Origin: Streptomyces sp. 846.5
GTDB lineage: Bacteria; Actinomycetota; Actinomycetes; Streptomycetales; Streptomycetaceae
Direction of reading: 5' to 3'
Length of the DNA stretch: 64,000 nt
NCBI RefSeq assembly: GCF_004365705.1
Contig: NZ_SOBN01000002.1
Span: 372,001 to 436,000 of the forward strand
The notes below the pieces were generated by a model. It was not told the DNA's origin. It saw only the letters and a list, made by a program, of their open reading frames with translations, and did not search any database. Positions 19,642-29,359 of the stretch are shown here, in pieces. The translations under genes were made by a program, and so were the position numbers. Position 1 is the stretch's first letter; each line of letters opens with the position of its first letter.

Positions 19642-20342
19642 CGACCACCGAGCAGGAGGTTCGACGGGCCATGCGCCAGGCCGCCGAGAGCCTGGAGCCC
19701 TCCGCCTGGCCGTCGGCGCAGGTCCGGGCGCGGGCGCTGCGTCAGCGGCGTCGGGCCCGGGCCACGGTGCTGGTGGCGGCGGTCGCAGCAGCGGCAGCGA
19801 TCGCGATTCCGGTGGCAGCCACGGGGGTGCTGCGCTCCGAATCGCAGACGATGCCGGGCGGCGCTGGCGGCACCGCCTCGGCGTCGACGTCATGGGCCCC
19901 GCCGCCCAGTGCTCGGGCCGGGACGGGCTCGGCGACGTCCGTCCAGGTGGTGGTGCCCGGCCGTCGGGTGCAGGCGGGACACGGCGTGTGGCTGACGCTC
20001 ACGACCACGCACAGGTGCGTGGGCGGCAACGGCAGCAGCGACTGCGACAGTGCGGTCGTGGGCAACCAGGAATCGGGCACGGTGACCATGCGCATGGTCG
20101 GCGACAGCACCGGAACCCTCGACTCGCCGCTCTACATCGGGCCGGGGCAGGCCGCGCGCATGACGATCAGTACCGGCGCCAAGGTCTACCCGGTGACCGT
20201 GGTGTCGCTGGCCGGGCACCCGGGTTACGCGACCGGCTACGCCTGGATCCCGACGACCGCCGACCCGAGACCCGCGACGCCGAGCACCATTACGGTGTAC
20301 GACGCCGCGAACCATGTCCTGGCCACCTTCAGCTGGCCGTGA
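19638..20342 (+). CDS. Single-pass membrane protein, candidate anti-sigma partner
   Basis: 234 residues. A short cytoplasmic N-terminus (about 1-42, MRQAAESLEPS and a basic RQRRRAR stretch) leads to one transmembrane helix (about 43-63), a Ser/Pro-rich linker, then an extracellular domain homologous to the secreted protein at 18501-19046 (GHGVWLTLTTTHRCVGG, SLAGHPGYATGYAW, DAANHVLATF). It is translationally coupled to the SigE-family gene, suggesting it controls that sigma factor. It lacks a visible zinc-binding anti-sigma motif, so the anti-sigma role is inferred from position and topology only. Confidence 0.8.
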   Translation: MTTTEQEVRRAMRQAAESLEPSAWPSAQVRARALRQRRRARATVLVAAVAAAAAIAIPVAATGVLRSESQTMPGGAGGTASASTSWAPPPSARAGTGSATSVQVVVPGRRVQAGHGVWLTLTTTHRCVGGNGSSDCDSAVVGNQESGTVTMRMVGDSTGTLDSPLYIGPGQAARMTISTGAKVYPVTVVSLAGHPGYATGYAWIPTTADPRPATPSTITVYDAANHVLATFSWP

Positions 20343-20463
20343 AAGGATCAAGAGCGTCAACTTCTCGGCCCTGAAGGACCGAGCTTGTCACCCGATCCTT
20401 GAGCTTTGATTGCAAGTCGTATCCGTGGCTGGCTGCCGCGAGTCGCCTGCGTCCTGCACTGTG
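20343..20463 (-). ncRNA. Candidate omega RNA / right end of the TnpB element
   Basis: The region downstream of tnpB (minus strand) is where IS605/IS1341-type elements encode their guide RNA. On the minus strand an 8-bp stem with a TTCA loop lies at 20383-20364, followed by AAGTTGAC. If the element ends there, the guide would be the next bases, GCTCTTGATCCTTTCACGG, which cover the stop codon of the membrane protein gene. An inverted AAGGATC/GATCCTT pair (20343-20349, 20394-20400) frames it. No expression evidence. Confidence 0.4.
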
Positions 20464-21130
20464 CTAGGCGTGTCGCCTGACGGTGCTGGGGCTGGTGACT
20501 GCGCCCCGCTGCCACACAGCATCGGCCCGATGAGCGATGTTGCGGGAGCCGTTGAGGTCCGCGTTCATGACGCTCCCGCAGGAGCGGCAGGCGAACCAGG
20601 ATTGCGACACCCGATTGGTTCGGTGGGTGTGCCAGCACTGCGAGCACTGGCGGGAGGTGTTGCGGGGATCCACACGGACCACCGCGACACCCGCGCGCCG
20701 CGCCTTGTACTCGACAAAACTGCCGAGTTGGGCGAATGCCCAGGAGTGCAGTCGGTACCGCTGGTCCTTCTTGGCCGTAACCCTCCGCCGGATGCCCTTG
20801 AGATCTTCCAGGGCGATCCCGCGCGAGGTGCGTTCAGCGGTGGTGGCGATGGTCTTGGAGATGCGGTGGTTGATGTCGGTGGCGAAGCGGGACTCACGCC
20901 GTCGCAGCGCCTTCAACCGGCGCTTGGCGGACTTCGTCTTCTTGGCCTGCAACGTGGCGACGGTGGCGCGCATCCGCTTGCGGTACCGGTCCACCCGACG
21001 CCCGGACATGATCCGGCCGTCGCTGGTGGTCGCGATGTTGACGATCCCAAGGTCTACGCCAACCCAACCGGTCGGCTCGGACACCGGGGGTTCGGCCAGG
21101 TCGATGGTGGCGGTCAGGAAGAAGGTGCTG
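20464..21130 (-). pseudogene. tnpB: TnpB (IS605 OrfB) nuclease, N-terminal part missing
   Basis: About 220 residues of TnpB, starting at FFLTATIDLAEPP and lacking the usual N-terminal 150 or so. The RuvC-like catalytic set is intact: Asp in GVDLGIVNIA, Glu in IALEDLKGI, Asp in NADLNGSRNI. The zinc finger is complete (CSQC and CRSCG). No tnpA is nearby. The sequence joins directly to the 5' part of an enolase-superfamily gene near 21125-21130, and the frame continues antisensibly through it to an ATG at 21204 with unrelated N-terminal residues. It is probably a decayed element, although a fused product cannot be excluded. Confidence 0.85.
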
Positions 21131-21321
21131 CCGCAGCATCGCCAGCACGGAGTGCCCGCCGGTGCCGATCGTGTAGGAGTAGCCGACGCCGGTCCGACCG
21201 TCATCGGTGCGGATCTCGACGAAGACGGTCTCCTGTTTCAGAAACGCCTGTACAGCGTCGGTCCGCTCCTTCTCGACCTCCACATCGACCAGGTAGGCGT
21301 GTGCGCCGACGATCGTGGTCA
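21117..21321 (-). pseudogene. Mandelate racemase/muconate lactonizing enzyme remnant (N-terminal domain)
   Basis: From ATG 21321 the frame reads MTTIVGAHAYLVDVEV, then VFVEIRTDDGRTGVGYSYTI and GGHSVLAMLRQHLLP. This is the capping domain of enolase-superfamily sugar-acid dehydratases or racemases. After about 65 residues it runs into TnpB sequence, and the catalytic barrel is gone. The divergent GntR/FCD regulator at 21473 was probably its regulator. The rest of the gene is not seen downstream in this window. Confidence 0.75.
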
Positions 21322-21351
21322 TGTCTGCTCGCCCCGACTTCCAGGGTGGAT

Positions 21352-21450
21352 CGTATAGTTTCCATGAGGCTAGACCCACTTCGACCCCAGTCAAGATGCG
21401 TTACCTGATCGAAATGCTGGGCGATCGTGTAGGATCTGGGAAACTGTACG
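21352..21450. promoter_or_regulatory. Inverted operator-like repeats between enolase remnant and gntR
   Basis: CGTATAGTTTCC at 21352-21363 and GGAAACTGTACG at 21439-21450 are inverted copies with one mismatch, placed near each divergent start. FadR-type regulators usually bind such palindromic or paired sites in their own divergent promoter. The right copy overlaps a possible plus-strand -10 (TAGGAT, 21430-21435). Confidence 0.45.
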
Positions 21451-21472
21451 AGCGAGGAAAGGGGCGGGGCCG

Positions 21473-22129
21473 ATGGCGCCGACGCCACGCAGGCAGGTGC
21501 TGGCGGACACGGTCTACGACACCATCCGCCAGCACCTGCTGGAGCACGCGATCGAACCTGGATCAAAACTGAACATCAACGCCCTGGCCCTGGCCCTGGA
21601 CGTCTCGCCGACCCCGGTACGGGAGGCCCTGGCCCGCCTGGAGGCCGAGGGCCTGGCACTGAAGCGGACGCTGGCCGGCTACACGGCGGCCCCGCTGCTC
21701 AGCACCAGGGAGTTCGACGAACTCTTCGAGCTGCGGATGCTGGTGGAACCCGCCGCGGCGGCCCGCGCGGCCGAGCACGCCGACGGGGCGGACCTGGATG
21801 TGCTGGCCGGATACCTCACCGAGATGCGCAGGGCGCAGGCCGCCGACCCGCACGAGGCGCTGCAGTCGTTCGTACGCCATGACGCGCTCTTCCACGACCG
21901 CATCGCCGCCGCCGGGGGCAGCGCGCTGATGCGCGCCACCCTGGAGCGGCTGCACGCGCACACCCACCTCTACCGGCTCTACTTCCGCGAGGGCATCGCC
22001 GAGGACACCTGCCGGGAGCACGAGCGCATCCTCGACACCCTGCGCGAACGCGACGCCGACGCCGCGGCGGCCACCATGCGCACCCACCTGAGCCGCGCGC
22101 ACAGGCGCCTGCTCAGCACCCTGCCCTAG
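21473..22129 (+). CDS. GntR-family transcriptional regulator (FadR/FCD type)
   Basis: 218 residues. The N-terminal winged helix (about 8-75) contains INALALALDVSPTPVREAL, ending EGLALKRTLAGYTAAPL. The C-terminal FCD domain (about 85-210) has ELFELRMLVEPAAA, a metal-site-like Asp/His set (FVRHDALFHDRI) and CREHERIL. This family senses sugar acids or carboxylates. Its divergent neighbour was an enolase-superfamily sugar-acid enzyme, now truncated, so the regulator is probably orphaned. The 3' end overlaps the convergent DUF6114 gene by 4 nt. Confidence 0.93.
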   Translation: MAPTPRRQVLADTVYDTIRQHLLEHAIEPGSKLNINALALALDVSPTPVREALARLEAEGLALKRTLAGYTAAPLLSTREFDELFELRMLVEPAAAARAAEHADGADLDVLAGYLTEMRRAQAADPHEALQSFVRHDALFHDRIAAAGGSALMRATLERLHAHTHLYRLYFREGIAEDTCREHERILDTLRERDADAAAATMRTHLSRAHRRLLSTLP

Positions 22130-22530
22130 CGGTCGGCGGTCGGCATCGGGTCGGCCGAGAGCCGGGAGCGGCGGAACAGGCGTCGCCTGGGACCCTGCTC
22201 GGGCAGCCAGCCGAAGGCGAGGCAGCTGCCGGCCAGGCCGAGCAGCAACCCGACGAAGAAGCCGCCCAGGTTGGAGGTGATCCAGCTGCCCAGCGTCAGC
22301 AGCACGCCCACCACCGAGTAGAACAGTCGCTGAGCCGGGTTGAAAAGGATTAGCAGGCCGCAGACCACCATCAGACTCGGCACCAGGTAGGCCGCGAGAC
22401 CCTCCATGCCGACGTGCATGACGACCGGCAGCGCGGCCTTCTCGGTCACCAGGATCTCGGCGCCGGAGAGGGTGAGCAGCAGACCGCCCCAGAAGGGGCG
22501 GCCGCCGCGCCACGCCTTGAACGCTCCCAT
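22126..22530 (-). CDS. DUF6114-family membrane protein
   Basis: 134 residues with four hydrophobic segments and a basic C-terminal tail (RRRLFRRSR). WRGGRPFWGGLLLTLSGAEI at the N-terminus is typical of DUF6114. The ATG overlaps the TGA of the DUF6230 gene (TGATG), so the two are co-translated. The DUF6230/DUF6114 pair recurs in Streptomyces; its function is not established. It is likely a membrane partner of the secreted DUF6230 protein. Confidence 0.85.
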   Translation of the reverse strand: MGAFKAWRGGRPFWGGLLLTLSGAEILVTEKAALPVVMHVGMEGLAAYLVPSLMVVCGLLILFNPAQRLFYSVVGVLLTLGSWITSNLGGFFVGLLLGLAGSCLAFGWLPEQGPRRRLFRRSRLSADPMPTADR

Positions 22531-23183
22531 CAGCAGGCCTTGTCGGAGAAGCTCAGATTCAGACCCGGCAGCGTGAACACCGCTGCGGTGGTGGCGTAGT
22601 TGGTCTGCCGCAGGTTGTTGATGGTGACCGTGTCGGCCTGCTGGCCGAAGACGCCCAGCGGGCCCGCGACGCCGGCCTTGGTGAAGGTGCTGGCGTCGCC
22701 GCCGATCTCGATGTTGTTGAACGAGGCGTCGCCGGACACCAGCGTGGAGTCGGTGGTGAGGTGGCTGGCGCTCACCGGGCTGCTGCCGGTGCCTGCGGTG
22801 ATGCGCAGGTTGATGCCGCCGAGGTCGACGCTCTGGCACAGGTTGGTCAGCGTCGCCGACTTGATCGCGGAGACCACCACCAGCACCTGGCCGCCGCTGC
22901 TGCCCGCGTTCGGGCTGTTGTCGGCCATGTTGTCCAGGCCGCCGAACTGCTCAAAACCGGTGCCCTGCAGCCTGTCGGCGGTGACGGTGAAGGGCATTCC
23001 GGAGATGGAGAACTGGGCGGCCAGCGCGCCCTGGGCGGTGAGGACCATCATCGTCGCGGTCACGGCGACGGCTGGTACCGCCATCACCGCGGCCCGGCGC
23101 AGCCGAGTACGCCCTGGCCTGGCCGGGGTCTCCGCCGCGGGCGGCTCGGAGTCGTGCGAGGGGACGTCGGAGGACAGGGCCAT
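22530..23183 (-). CDS. DUF6230-family secreted/membrane-anchored protein
   Basis: 217 residues, ATG 23183 preceded by AGGAG. A long N-terminal region (about 1-28), a hydrophobic signal or anchor (VMAVPAVAVTATMMVLTAQG) and a beta-rich outer domain (FSISGMPFTVTADRL, then ADTVTINNLRQTNY). Relatives are often mislabelled cholesterol esterase in Streptomyces annotations, but no hydrolase motif is visible here. It is the first gene of a two-gene operon with DUF6114, next to a TetR gene and a further secreted protein. Confidence 0.85.
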   Translation of the reverse strand: MALSSDVPSHDSEPPAAETPARPGRTRLRRAAVMAVPAVAVTATMMVLTAQGALAAQFSISGMPFTVTADRLQGTGFEQFGGLDNMADNSPNAGSSGGQVLVVVSAIKSATLTNLCQSVDLGGINLRITAGTGSSPVSASHLTTDSTLVSGDASFNNIEIGGDASTFTKAGVAGPLGVFGQQADTVTINNLRQTNYATTAAVFTLPGLNLSFSDKAC

Positions 23184-23339
23184 GGTTGCTCCTGGAATCG
23201 GGCCTGACAGAGGCCCACGAAAGTGGGCATGCACGAGCGTGCTGGCACGATGTCCTGGCGCGGACGATGGCTGCGAGGCGTCACTCCCGGCTTCCCGGTC
23301 GAGCGGTGGGTGGCGCGGCTCGCAGTCCGTGGCGACTGG

Positions 23340-23368
23340 AAGCTACCGCTTAGTAGTGAGCACGTCAA
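23340..23368 (-). promoter_or_regulatory. Promoter for DUF6230-DUF6114 operon
   Basis: On the minus strand TTGACG (23368-23363), a 17-nt spacer and TAGCTT (23345-23340) make a housekeeping-type promoter. The transcript would have a leader of about 150 nt before ATG 23183. The leader contains a small CCCAC-GAAA-GTGGG hairpin. Confidence 0.5.
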
Positions 23369-23429
23369 GGGAGCTGTGAACAAAGCGTGATGACGGTGCG
23401 TCGACCGTGCGCCGAATGCCCCCGGGCCG

Positions 23430-24167
23430 TCAGGGCGCCAGGCACGGCGCCGGCGAGGGCGAGGCCGGGCGGGGGTCGGCGAGGCCGGGTCCGGCCTGCT
23501 CCGGGCCCAGGAAGGGGGCCAGCACGAAAAACGTCAGGCCCGGCAGCAGCGCCGGGAGGTCGACGGCCCGCCCCGCGGCGACGCGTCGGTAGATCGCGGC
23601 GTAGACCCCGCCGATCACGGTGTCCACCAGCTCGGCCTCGGGGACCGGCAGTTCGGCTCCGGGGACGTCGGCGAAGAACCCGCGGAACCGCGCGAGCAGG
23701 GCCTCGCGCTCCTCGCGTCCGGCGGGCCCGACCGCGTCGATCTCGACGATGGCCAGGCTCGCGAAGGCGGGCGCCTCGGCGAGGATGCCGAGCAGCGCGC
23801 CGAGGCCGGCCCGGACGCCGGTCGGCCAGTCCGGCGCCTGCGCGTACGCGTCCTCCATGGCCCGGATGACCAGCGCCGTCCCGTACCGGTGGGCGGCGAT
23901 GAAGGCATCCTCCTTGCCCTTGAACAGCTCGTAGAAGACCGGCCTGGTGACCCCCGCGGCCTGGCAGATGTCGCTGATCCGGGCACCGGCGTAGCCGACC
24001 TGCGCGACCGTGCGGACGATTCCGTCGAGCAGCCGGTCGCGCTGGGTGGCGGCGACCACCTCGGGCGGGGTGCGCCGCGGCCCGCGCGGTATCGATCGTT
24101 CCGGGTCACGGCCTGCCCGGGTGCCGGGGAGCACCAGGGGAAAGGGCGGCGAGGAGCTGGTTCTCAT
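23430..24167 (-). CDS. TetR-family transcriptional regulator
   Basis: 245 residues, ATG 24167 with GGAAGG upstream. The TetR helix-turn-helix is at about 50-95 (GARISDICQAAGVTRPVFYE, then LFKGKEDAF), followed by a helical ligand-binding domain. The basic N-terminal extension is longer than usual. It lies between the DUF6230/DUF6114 operon and the secreted-protein gene at 24729 and probably regulates one or both. The ligand is unknown. Confidence 0.92.
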   Translation of the reverse strand: MRTSSSPPFPLVLPGTRAGRDPERSIPRGPRRTPPEVVAATQRDRLLDGIVRTVAQVGYAGARISDICQAAGVTRPVFYELFKGKEDAFIAAHRYGTALVIRAMEDAYAQAPDWPTGVRAGLGALLGILAEAPAFASLAIVEIDAVGPAGREEREALLARFRGFFADVPGAELPVPEAELVDTVIGGVYAAIYRRVAAGRAVDLPALLPGLTFFVLAPFLGPEQAGPGLADPRPASPSPAPCLAP

Positions 24168-25385
<1,218 letters not shown>

Positions 25386-25405
25386 GGCCGACCGGGGCTC
25401 AGCGC

Positions 25406-25441
25406 GCGGCCCCGCGGTGCTGTCCAGCACCGCGGGGCCGC
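25406..25441. terminator. Bidirectional terminator, 17-bp perfect stem
   Basis: Arms 25406-25422 and 25425-25441 are perfectly inverted with a 2-nt centre. It lies between the convergent secreted-protein and permease genes. No U-tract, as is usual in high-GC actinomycetes. Confidence 0.85.
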
Positions 25442-25453
25442 CCCACAGCCAGA

Positions 25454-26980
25454 TCAGGCCCTGGCGTCCGCCGGGACCGGCGCGACGATCCGGCTCCTGC
25501 CGCCGCTCACCGCGAAGTACAGCGAACCGGAGACGAGGACGCCGATGAACCAGCTGTACGGCCCGAGCGCCGCGCTGTAGCCGGCCGGCCCGTAGACCGG
25601 GAGAAGGCTGGAGAAGACGGCGCCAACGGCCCCGGCGGCGAAGGCCCGGATGTTCCAGCCACCCTGGAAGCGGAACTCGCCGTTCTCCCGGTAGAGCGCC
25701 GGGACGTCGATCTGCGCCTTGCGGATCAGGTAGTAGTCCACGACGATCACGCCGAAGATCGGGCCCATGGTCGAGCCGATGGCGTTGACAAAGCTCGGCG
25801 CGTTGTCCCACGGGTGCAGGGGGTAGAGCAGGAGCGCGATGACGGCCGCGATCATGCCCCCGCGCCGGAAGTCGATGTACTTCGGGGCGACGTTGGCGAA
25901 GTCGAACGCCGGGCTGACGAAGTTCGCGACCACGTTGATGCCCAGCGTGGCGACCGCGAAGGTCAGGGCGGCCAGCAGGACCAGGTAGACGCTGCCGAAC
26001 CTGGCCGAGATCTTGGCGGGTTCGAGGATCACCTGGCCGTAGACCTTGCTGGCCGCCGCCGTGGTCAGGGCGGCGACGAAGGAGAAGAGGATGAGGTTGA
26101 CCGGCAGCCCCCAGATGTTCCCCTTGCGCAGCGTCTTCTCGTCGGGCACGAATCGCGCGAAGTCGCCGAAGTTGAGGACCAGGGCCGCGAAGTAGGTGAT
26201 CCAGGTCGCCGCTATCGCCGCGATCGCGGCCAGCGAGCCGGGGGTCACGCTCAGGCCGGTCGAGCTCTTGGCCAGCGCGGCGAGATCCTTGGCCGGCATG
26301 TCGACCGAGAAGGACAGCGCGCCGGCCTTGACCGACAGAACCACGGCGAGGACCAGCATCATCAGCCAGACCACCGGGCCGGCGAAGTCCTGGAAGCGGC
26401 GCACCGTCTCCATTCCCTTACTGATGATCAGCAGCTGGGCGGCCCACACGCCCAGGAAGCACACCACCTCCAGGCCGCTGTGCCCGAGCAGGTGGGTGGT
26501 CGCGTCGAAGTGCCTGGGGCCGCTGTACCTGGTGAGGAACGCGACGATCGCGCCGGCCGCGGCGCTGGTCTGCGCCCCGTACCAGAAGGTGGCGACCACG
26601 GCCCGCACCAGGGCCGGGACGTTCGCGCCGAAGGTGCCGAACGAGGCCCGGGCGAGCACCGGGTACGGCACGCCGGTCTTCACCCCGGCCTTGCCGATCA
26701 GCGTCATCAGCCAGTAGATCACCAACGAGCCCACGCCGATCCCGATGACGAACTTGAAGGCGTTGCCGGCGACGAGGAACAGGCTGGCGGCCAGGAAGTA
26801 GCCGTAGAGACTGTGCACGTCCGAGGTCCAGACGTTGAAGATGCTGAACGCCCCCCACTTCCGCTCGGTGGCGGGCGCCAGATCGTCGTTGTAGAGCCGC
26901 GGTGAATAGTCCGACGGGACCGGGGTCGGGCTTGGGTCCTCCGGGACGGGCGTGGGGGCTGTGCTCTCTGTCGCCGTCAT
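25454..26980 (-). CDS. NCS1-family nucleobase:cation symporter
   Basis: 508 residues with about twelve transmembrane segments. Family features: YNDDLAPATERKWGAFSIFN before the first helix, KTGVPYPVLARASFGTFGAN, FARFVPDEKTLRKGNIWGLP, and GPIFGVIVVDYYLIRK near the C-terminus. The family imports cytosine, allantoin, uracil or hydantoins with H+ or Na+. The substrate cannot be read from motifs alone. The ATG at 26980 has AAGGAGAG upstream. It stands alone, with no purine or pyrimidine catabolic gene nearby. Confidence 0.93.
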   Translation of the reverse strand: MTATESTAPTPVPEDPSPTPVPSDYSPRLYNDDLAPATERKWGAFSIFNVWTSDVHSLYGYFLAASLFLVAGNAFKFVIGIGVGSLVIYWLMTLIGKAGVKTGVPYPVLARASFGTFGANVPALVRAVVATFWYGAQTSAAAGAIVAFLTRYSGPRHFDATTHLLGHSGLEVVCFLGVWAAQLLIISKGMETVRRFQDFAGPVVWLMMLVLAVVLSVKAGALSFSVDMPAKDLAALAKSSTGLSVTPGSLAAIAAIAATWITYFAALVLNFGDFARFVPDEKTLRKGNIWGLPVNLILFSFVAALTTAAASKVYGQVILEPAKISARFGSVYLVLLAALTFAVATLGINVVANFVSPAFDFANVAPKYIDFRRGGMIAAVIALLLYPLHPWDNAPSFVNAIGSTMGPIFGVIVVDYYLIRKAQIDVPALYRENGEFRFQGGWNIRAFAAGAVGAVFSSLLPVYGPAGYSAALGPYSWFIGVLVSGSLYFAVSGGRSRIVAPVPADARA

Positions 26981-27105
26981 GCTCTCTCCTTGCTGGGCCG
27001 CCAGATGACATACAGGGAAGGGCCAGCGCGTTTCGTGCCGATTCCGGAGGTGTAAGCGCCGCATCAACATCGGAAGCAAGATTTCGCATGGTGGAATCAG
27101 AGGGG

Positions 27106-28065
27106 CTACCGGTTCTTGAACTCCTCGATGGCGTTGCGGACTGTCTGGCCCATCGTGTCGCTGCCGGCGTGGCCCGAGTCCTCGATGATGTGCAGCCGCG
27201 CGCCCGGCCAGGCCTTCGCCAGCTTCCACGCCGTCTGGACCGGGCTGCCCATGTCGTGCCGGCCGTGGACCAGTACCGCGGGGATCCCGGCCAGCTTGTG
27301 GGCGTTGCGCAGCAGTTGGTCCTCCTCCAGCCATGCGCCGTTGCTGAAGAAGTGGGCGCAGATGCGGACGAACGCGATCTGCGCGTCGATCTCGCGGTCG
27401 CCGTACATGCCGGGCACACCGTTGGGCTCGTTGGAGATGACCGCGTCCTCCCAGGCGAGCCAGTCGGCGGCGGCCTTCTCGCGGACGGCCCGGTCGGGGT
27501 TCTCCATCAGCCGGGCGTAGGCCGCCAGCAGGTCGCCGTCCCGCTCCTGCTCGGGGACGCCGTCGCGGAACCGGTCCCAGGCCTCGGGGTAGAACCGTCC
27601 GGCGCCCCGGTAGAGCCAGTCGATCTCGGAGCGGCGCGTGGTCGTCACCGCCGGGATGACCATCTCGCTGACCCGCTCGGGGTGCTGCTGGGCGTAGGCC
27701 AGGACGAGCGTCGAGCCCCAGGAGGCGCCGTTCAGCAGCCACTTCTCGATGCCGAGGTGCTCGCGCAGCCGCTCCATGTCGTCGATCAGGTGCTGCGTGG
27801 TGTTCAGGCTCATGTCCGCCGCCGGGTCGGCGGCATGCGGGGTGCTGCGACCGCAGTTGCGCTGGTCGAAGCGGATGAGGCGGTACCGCTCGGGGTCCCA
27901 GGCCCTGGTCGGCTGCCGCGGCGCGCCCGAACCCGGGCCGCCGTGGACGTTCAGGGCGGGCTTGCCGTCGGGGTTGCCGAGCTGTTCGTAGTAGATGCGG
28001 TTGCCGTCCCCGGTGTCGAGGAATCCGTGGTCGTAAGGGCTGGTGGGAGCGTAGAAGTCAACCAT
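27106..28065 (-). CDS. pip: Proline iminopeptidase (alpha/beta hydrolase)
   Basis: 319 residues, matching the single-subunit S33 prolyl aminopeptidases. Oxyanion-hole motif HGGPGSG, then RFDQRNCGRSTPH, nucleophile GASWGSTL, and a late catalytic His (DSGHAG); HGRHDMGS lies before it. It releases N-terminal proline from peptides in the cytoplasm; no signal peptide. There is no ribosome-binding site, but TAGGAT lies 8 nt before the ATG on the minus strand, suggesting a leaderless mRNA. It is divergent from the hydroxylase gene. Confidence 0.93.
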   Translation of the reverse strand: MVDFYAPTSPYDHGFLDTGDGNRIYYEQLGNPDGKPALNVHGGPGSGAPRQPTRAWDPERYRLIRFDQRNCGRSTPHAADPAADMSLNTTQHLIDDMERLREHLGIEKWLLNGASWGSTLVLAYAQQHPERVSEMVIPAVTTTRRSEIDWLYRGAGRFYPEAWDRFRDGVPEQERDGDLLAAYARLMENPDRAVREKAAADWLAWEDAVISNEPNGVPGMYGDREIDAQIAFVRICAHFFSNGAWLEEDQLLRNAHKLAGIPAVLVHGRHDMGSPVQTAWKLAKAWPGARLHIIEDSGHAGSDTMGQTVRNAIEEFKNR

Positions 28066-28148
28066 GGGGGCCGATCCTACGGGTGCGTTCCTGCATACGG
28101 GGGAATCCTGACGATCAGTGGGCACCCGGGCACTTATGATCCACTTTC

Positions 28149-29359
28149 GTGACAGAGAGTCAGCAGATCCCGGCACGCGGTGATACAGCCACCGTCATCA
28201 TCCTCGGTGCCGGACCTGCCGGCCTGGTGCTCGCCAACGTCCTGCACGCGAGCGGCATCGACTGCCTCGTGGTGGAGCGGGCCGACCGTGCGCAGGTCCA
28301 GACCCGGGCGCGGGCAGGGTTCCTCGCGGCGAACACGGTTCGGATCCTGGACCGCCACGGCCTGGCGGACGGGCTGCACCGCGGCGGCCGTGAGCACAGC
28401 GTGTGCGAGTTCCGCACCGAGGACGGCCGCTTCCGGCTGGACTACGGCGCCCTGGGTCAGCAGGAACGTCACACCGTCTACCCGCAGCAGGAGTTGGTGA
28501 CGGATCTGCTGACCCGCTACCTGGCCGTCGGCGGGCGCATCAGCTTCGGAACCGAGGCCGTCGCCGTCGTCGATGCGGACGGCCCGCAGCCCTCGGTCAC
28601 GGTGCGCGGCCCCGACGGCCGCCCGGCCCGGTTGTCGGCCGGATACGTCGCCGGCTGCGACGGGCGCCACGGCGCGGCGCGGCGTTCCCTGCCGCCCGGC
28701 GCGGTGCGGCACCACCGCCTCGACCACCAGGTCCCTGGCTCGGTCTGCTCGCCGAGGCGCCACCGAGCCTGGACGCCGTGGGCTACGCGGTCCACGGCCA
28801 TGGATTCGCCGGACACATGGCCCGCACGCCCGAGGTCACCCGCTACTACCTGCAGTGCGGGCGGGGAGAGCCGGCCGACGCCTGGTCCGAGCAGCGGATC
28901 TGGGACGAACTGGCGCTGCGCATGGGCGCCGCGCAGTACGGCGCGCTGCACCGGGGCCCGATCCTCCAACGCTCCGTCGTCGACCTGGAGTCCGACGTCC
29001 TGGAGCCGCTGCGGCACGGATCGCTCTTCCTGGCCGGTGACGCCGCCGCGCTGATCAGCCCGTCGGCCGCCAAGGGAGCCAACCTCGCGGTCCTGGAGGC
29101 CGAGATCCTCGCCGCCGCCCTGGTCGCCGCCCTCGCGCACGGCGACGCGACGGGCCTGGACCGCTACTCGGCGCAGTGCCTGGCCCACATCTGGCGTGCG
29201 CAGGAGTTCTCGCAGTGGATGATCCGGCTGCTGCACGGCCCCTGCGGCCCGGACGCTGAAGCGCTGTTCCACAACTCCCTTCGGCGCGCCCGCATCGAGT
29301 CGCTGCGCACCTCGCGCAGCCACCAGGACTGGTTCGCCGAGCACTACGTCGGCGTATGA
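28149..29359 (+). pseudogene. 4-hydroxybenzoate 3-monooxygenase-like FAD hydroxylase, frameshifted
   Basis: The reading frame shifts once; corrected length 403 residues. The 5' part carries VIILGAGPAGLVLANVL (FAD) and the DG motif AGCDGRHG. The 3' part, in another frame, carries WLGLLAEAPPSLDAVGY, HMARTPEVTRYYLQC and LAGDAAALISPSAAKGANLA. The break lies in a C-run at 28733-28735; adding one C restores the PHBH-type reading. It is therefore a recent pseudogene or a sequencing error. The intact enzyme would hydroxylate an aromatic acid ortho to a phenol using NAD(P)H. The start is GTG 28149. It overlaps the next gene by 4 nt (ATGA). Confidence 0.85.

Noticed and set aside
20464..21204. A single 246-codon TnpB gene starting at ATG 21204
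   Set aside because: The first 25 or so residues come from the other frame of the enolase gene and have no TnpB homology; annotated instead as a truncated TnpB.
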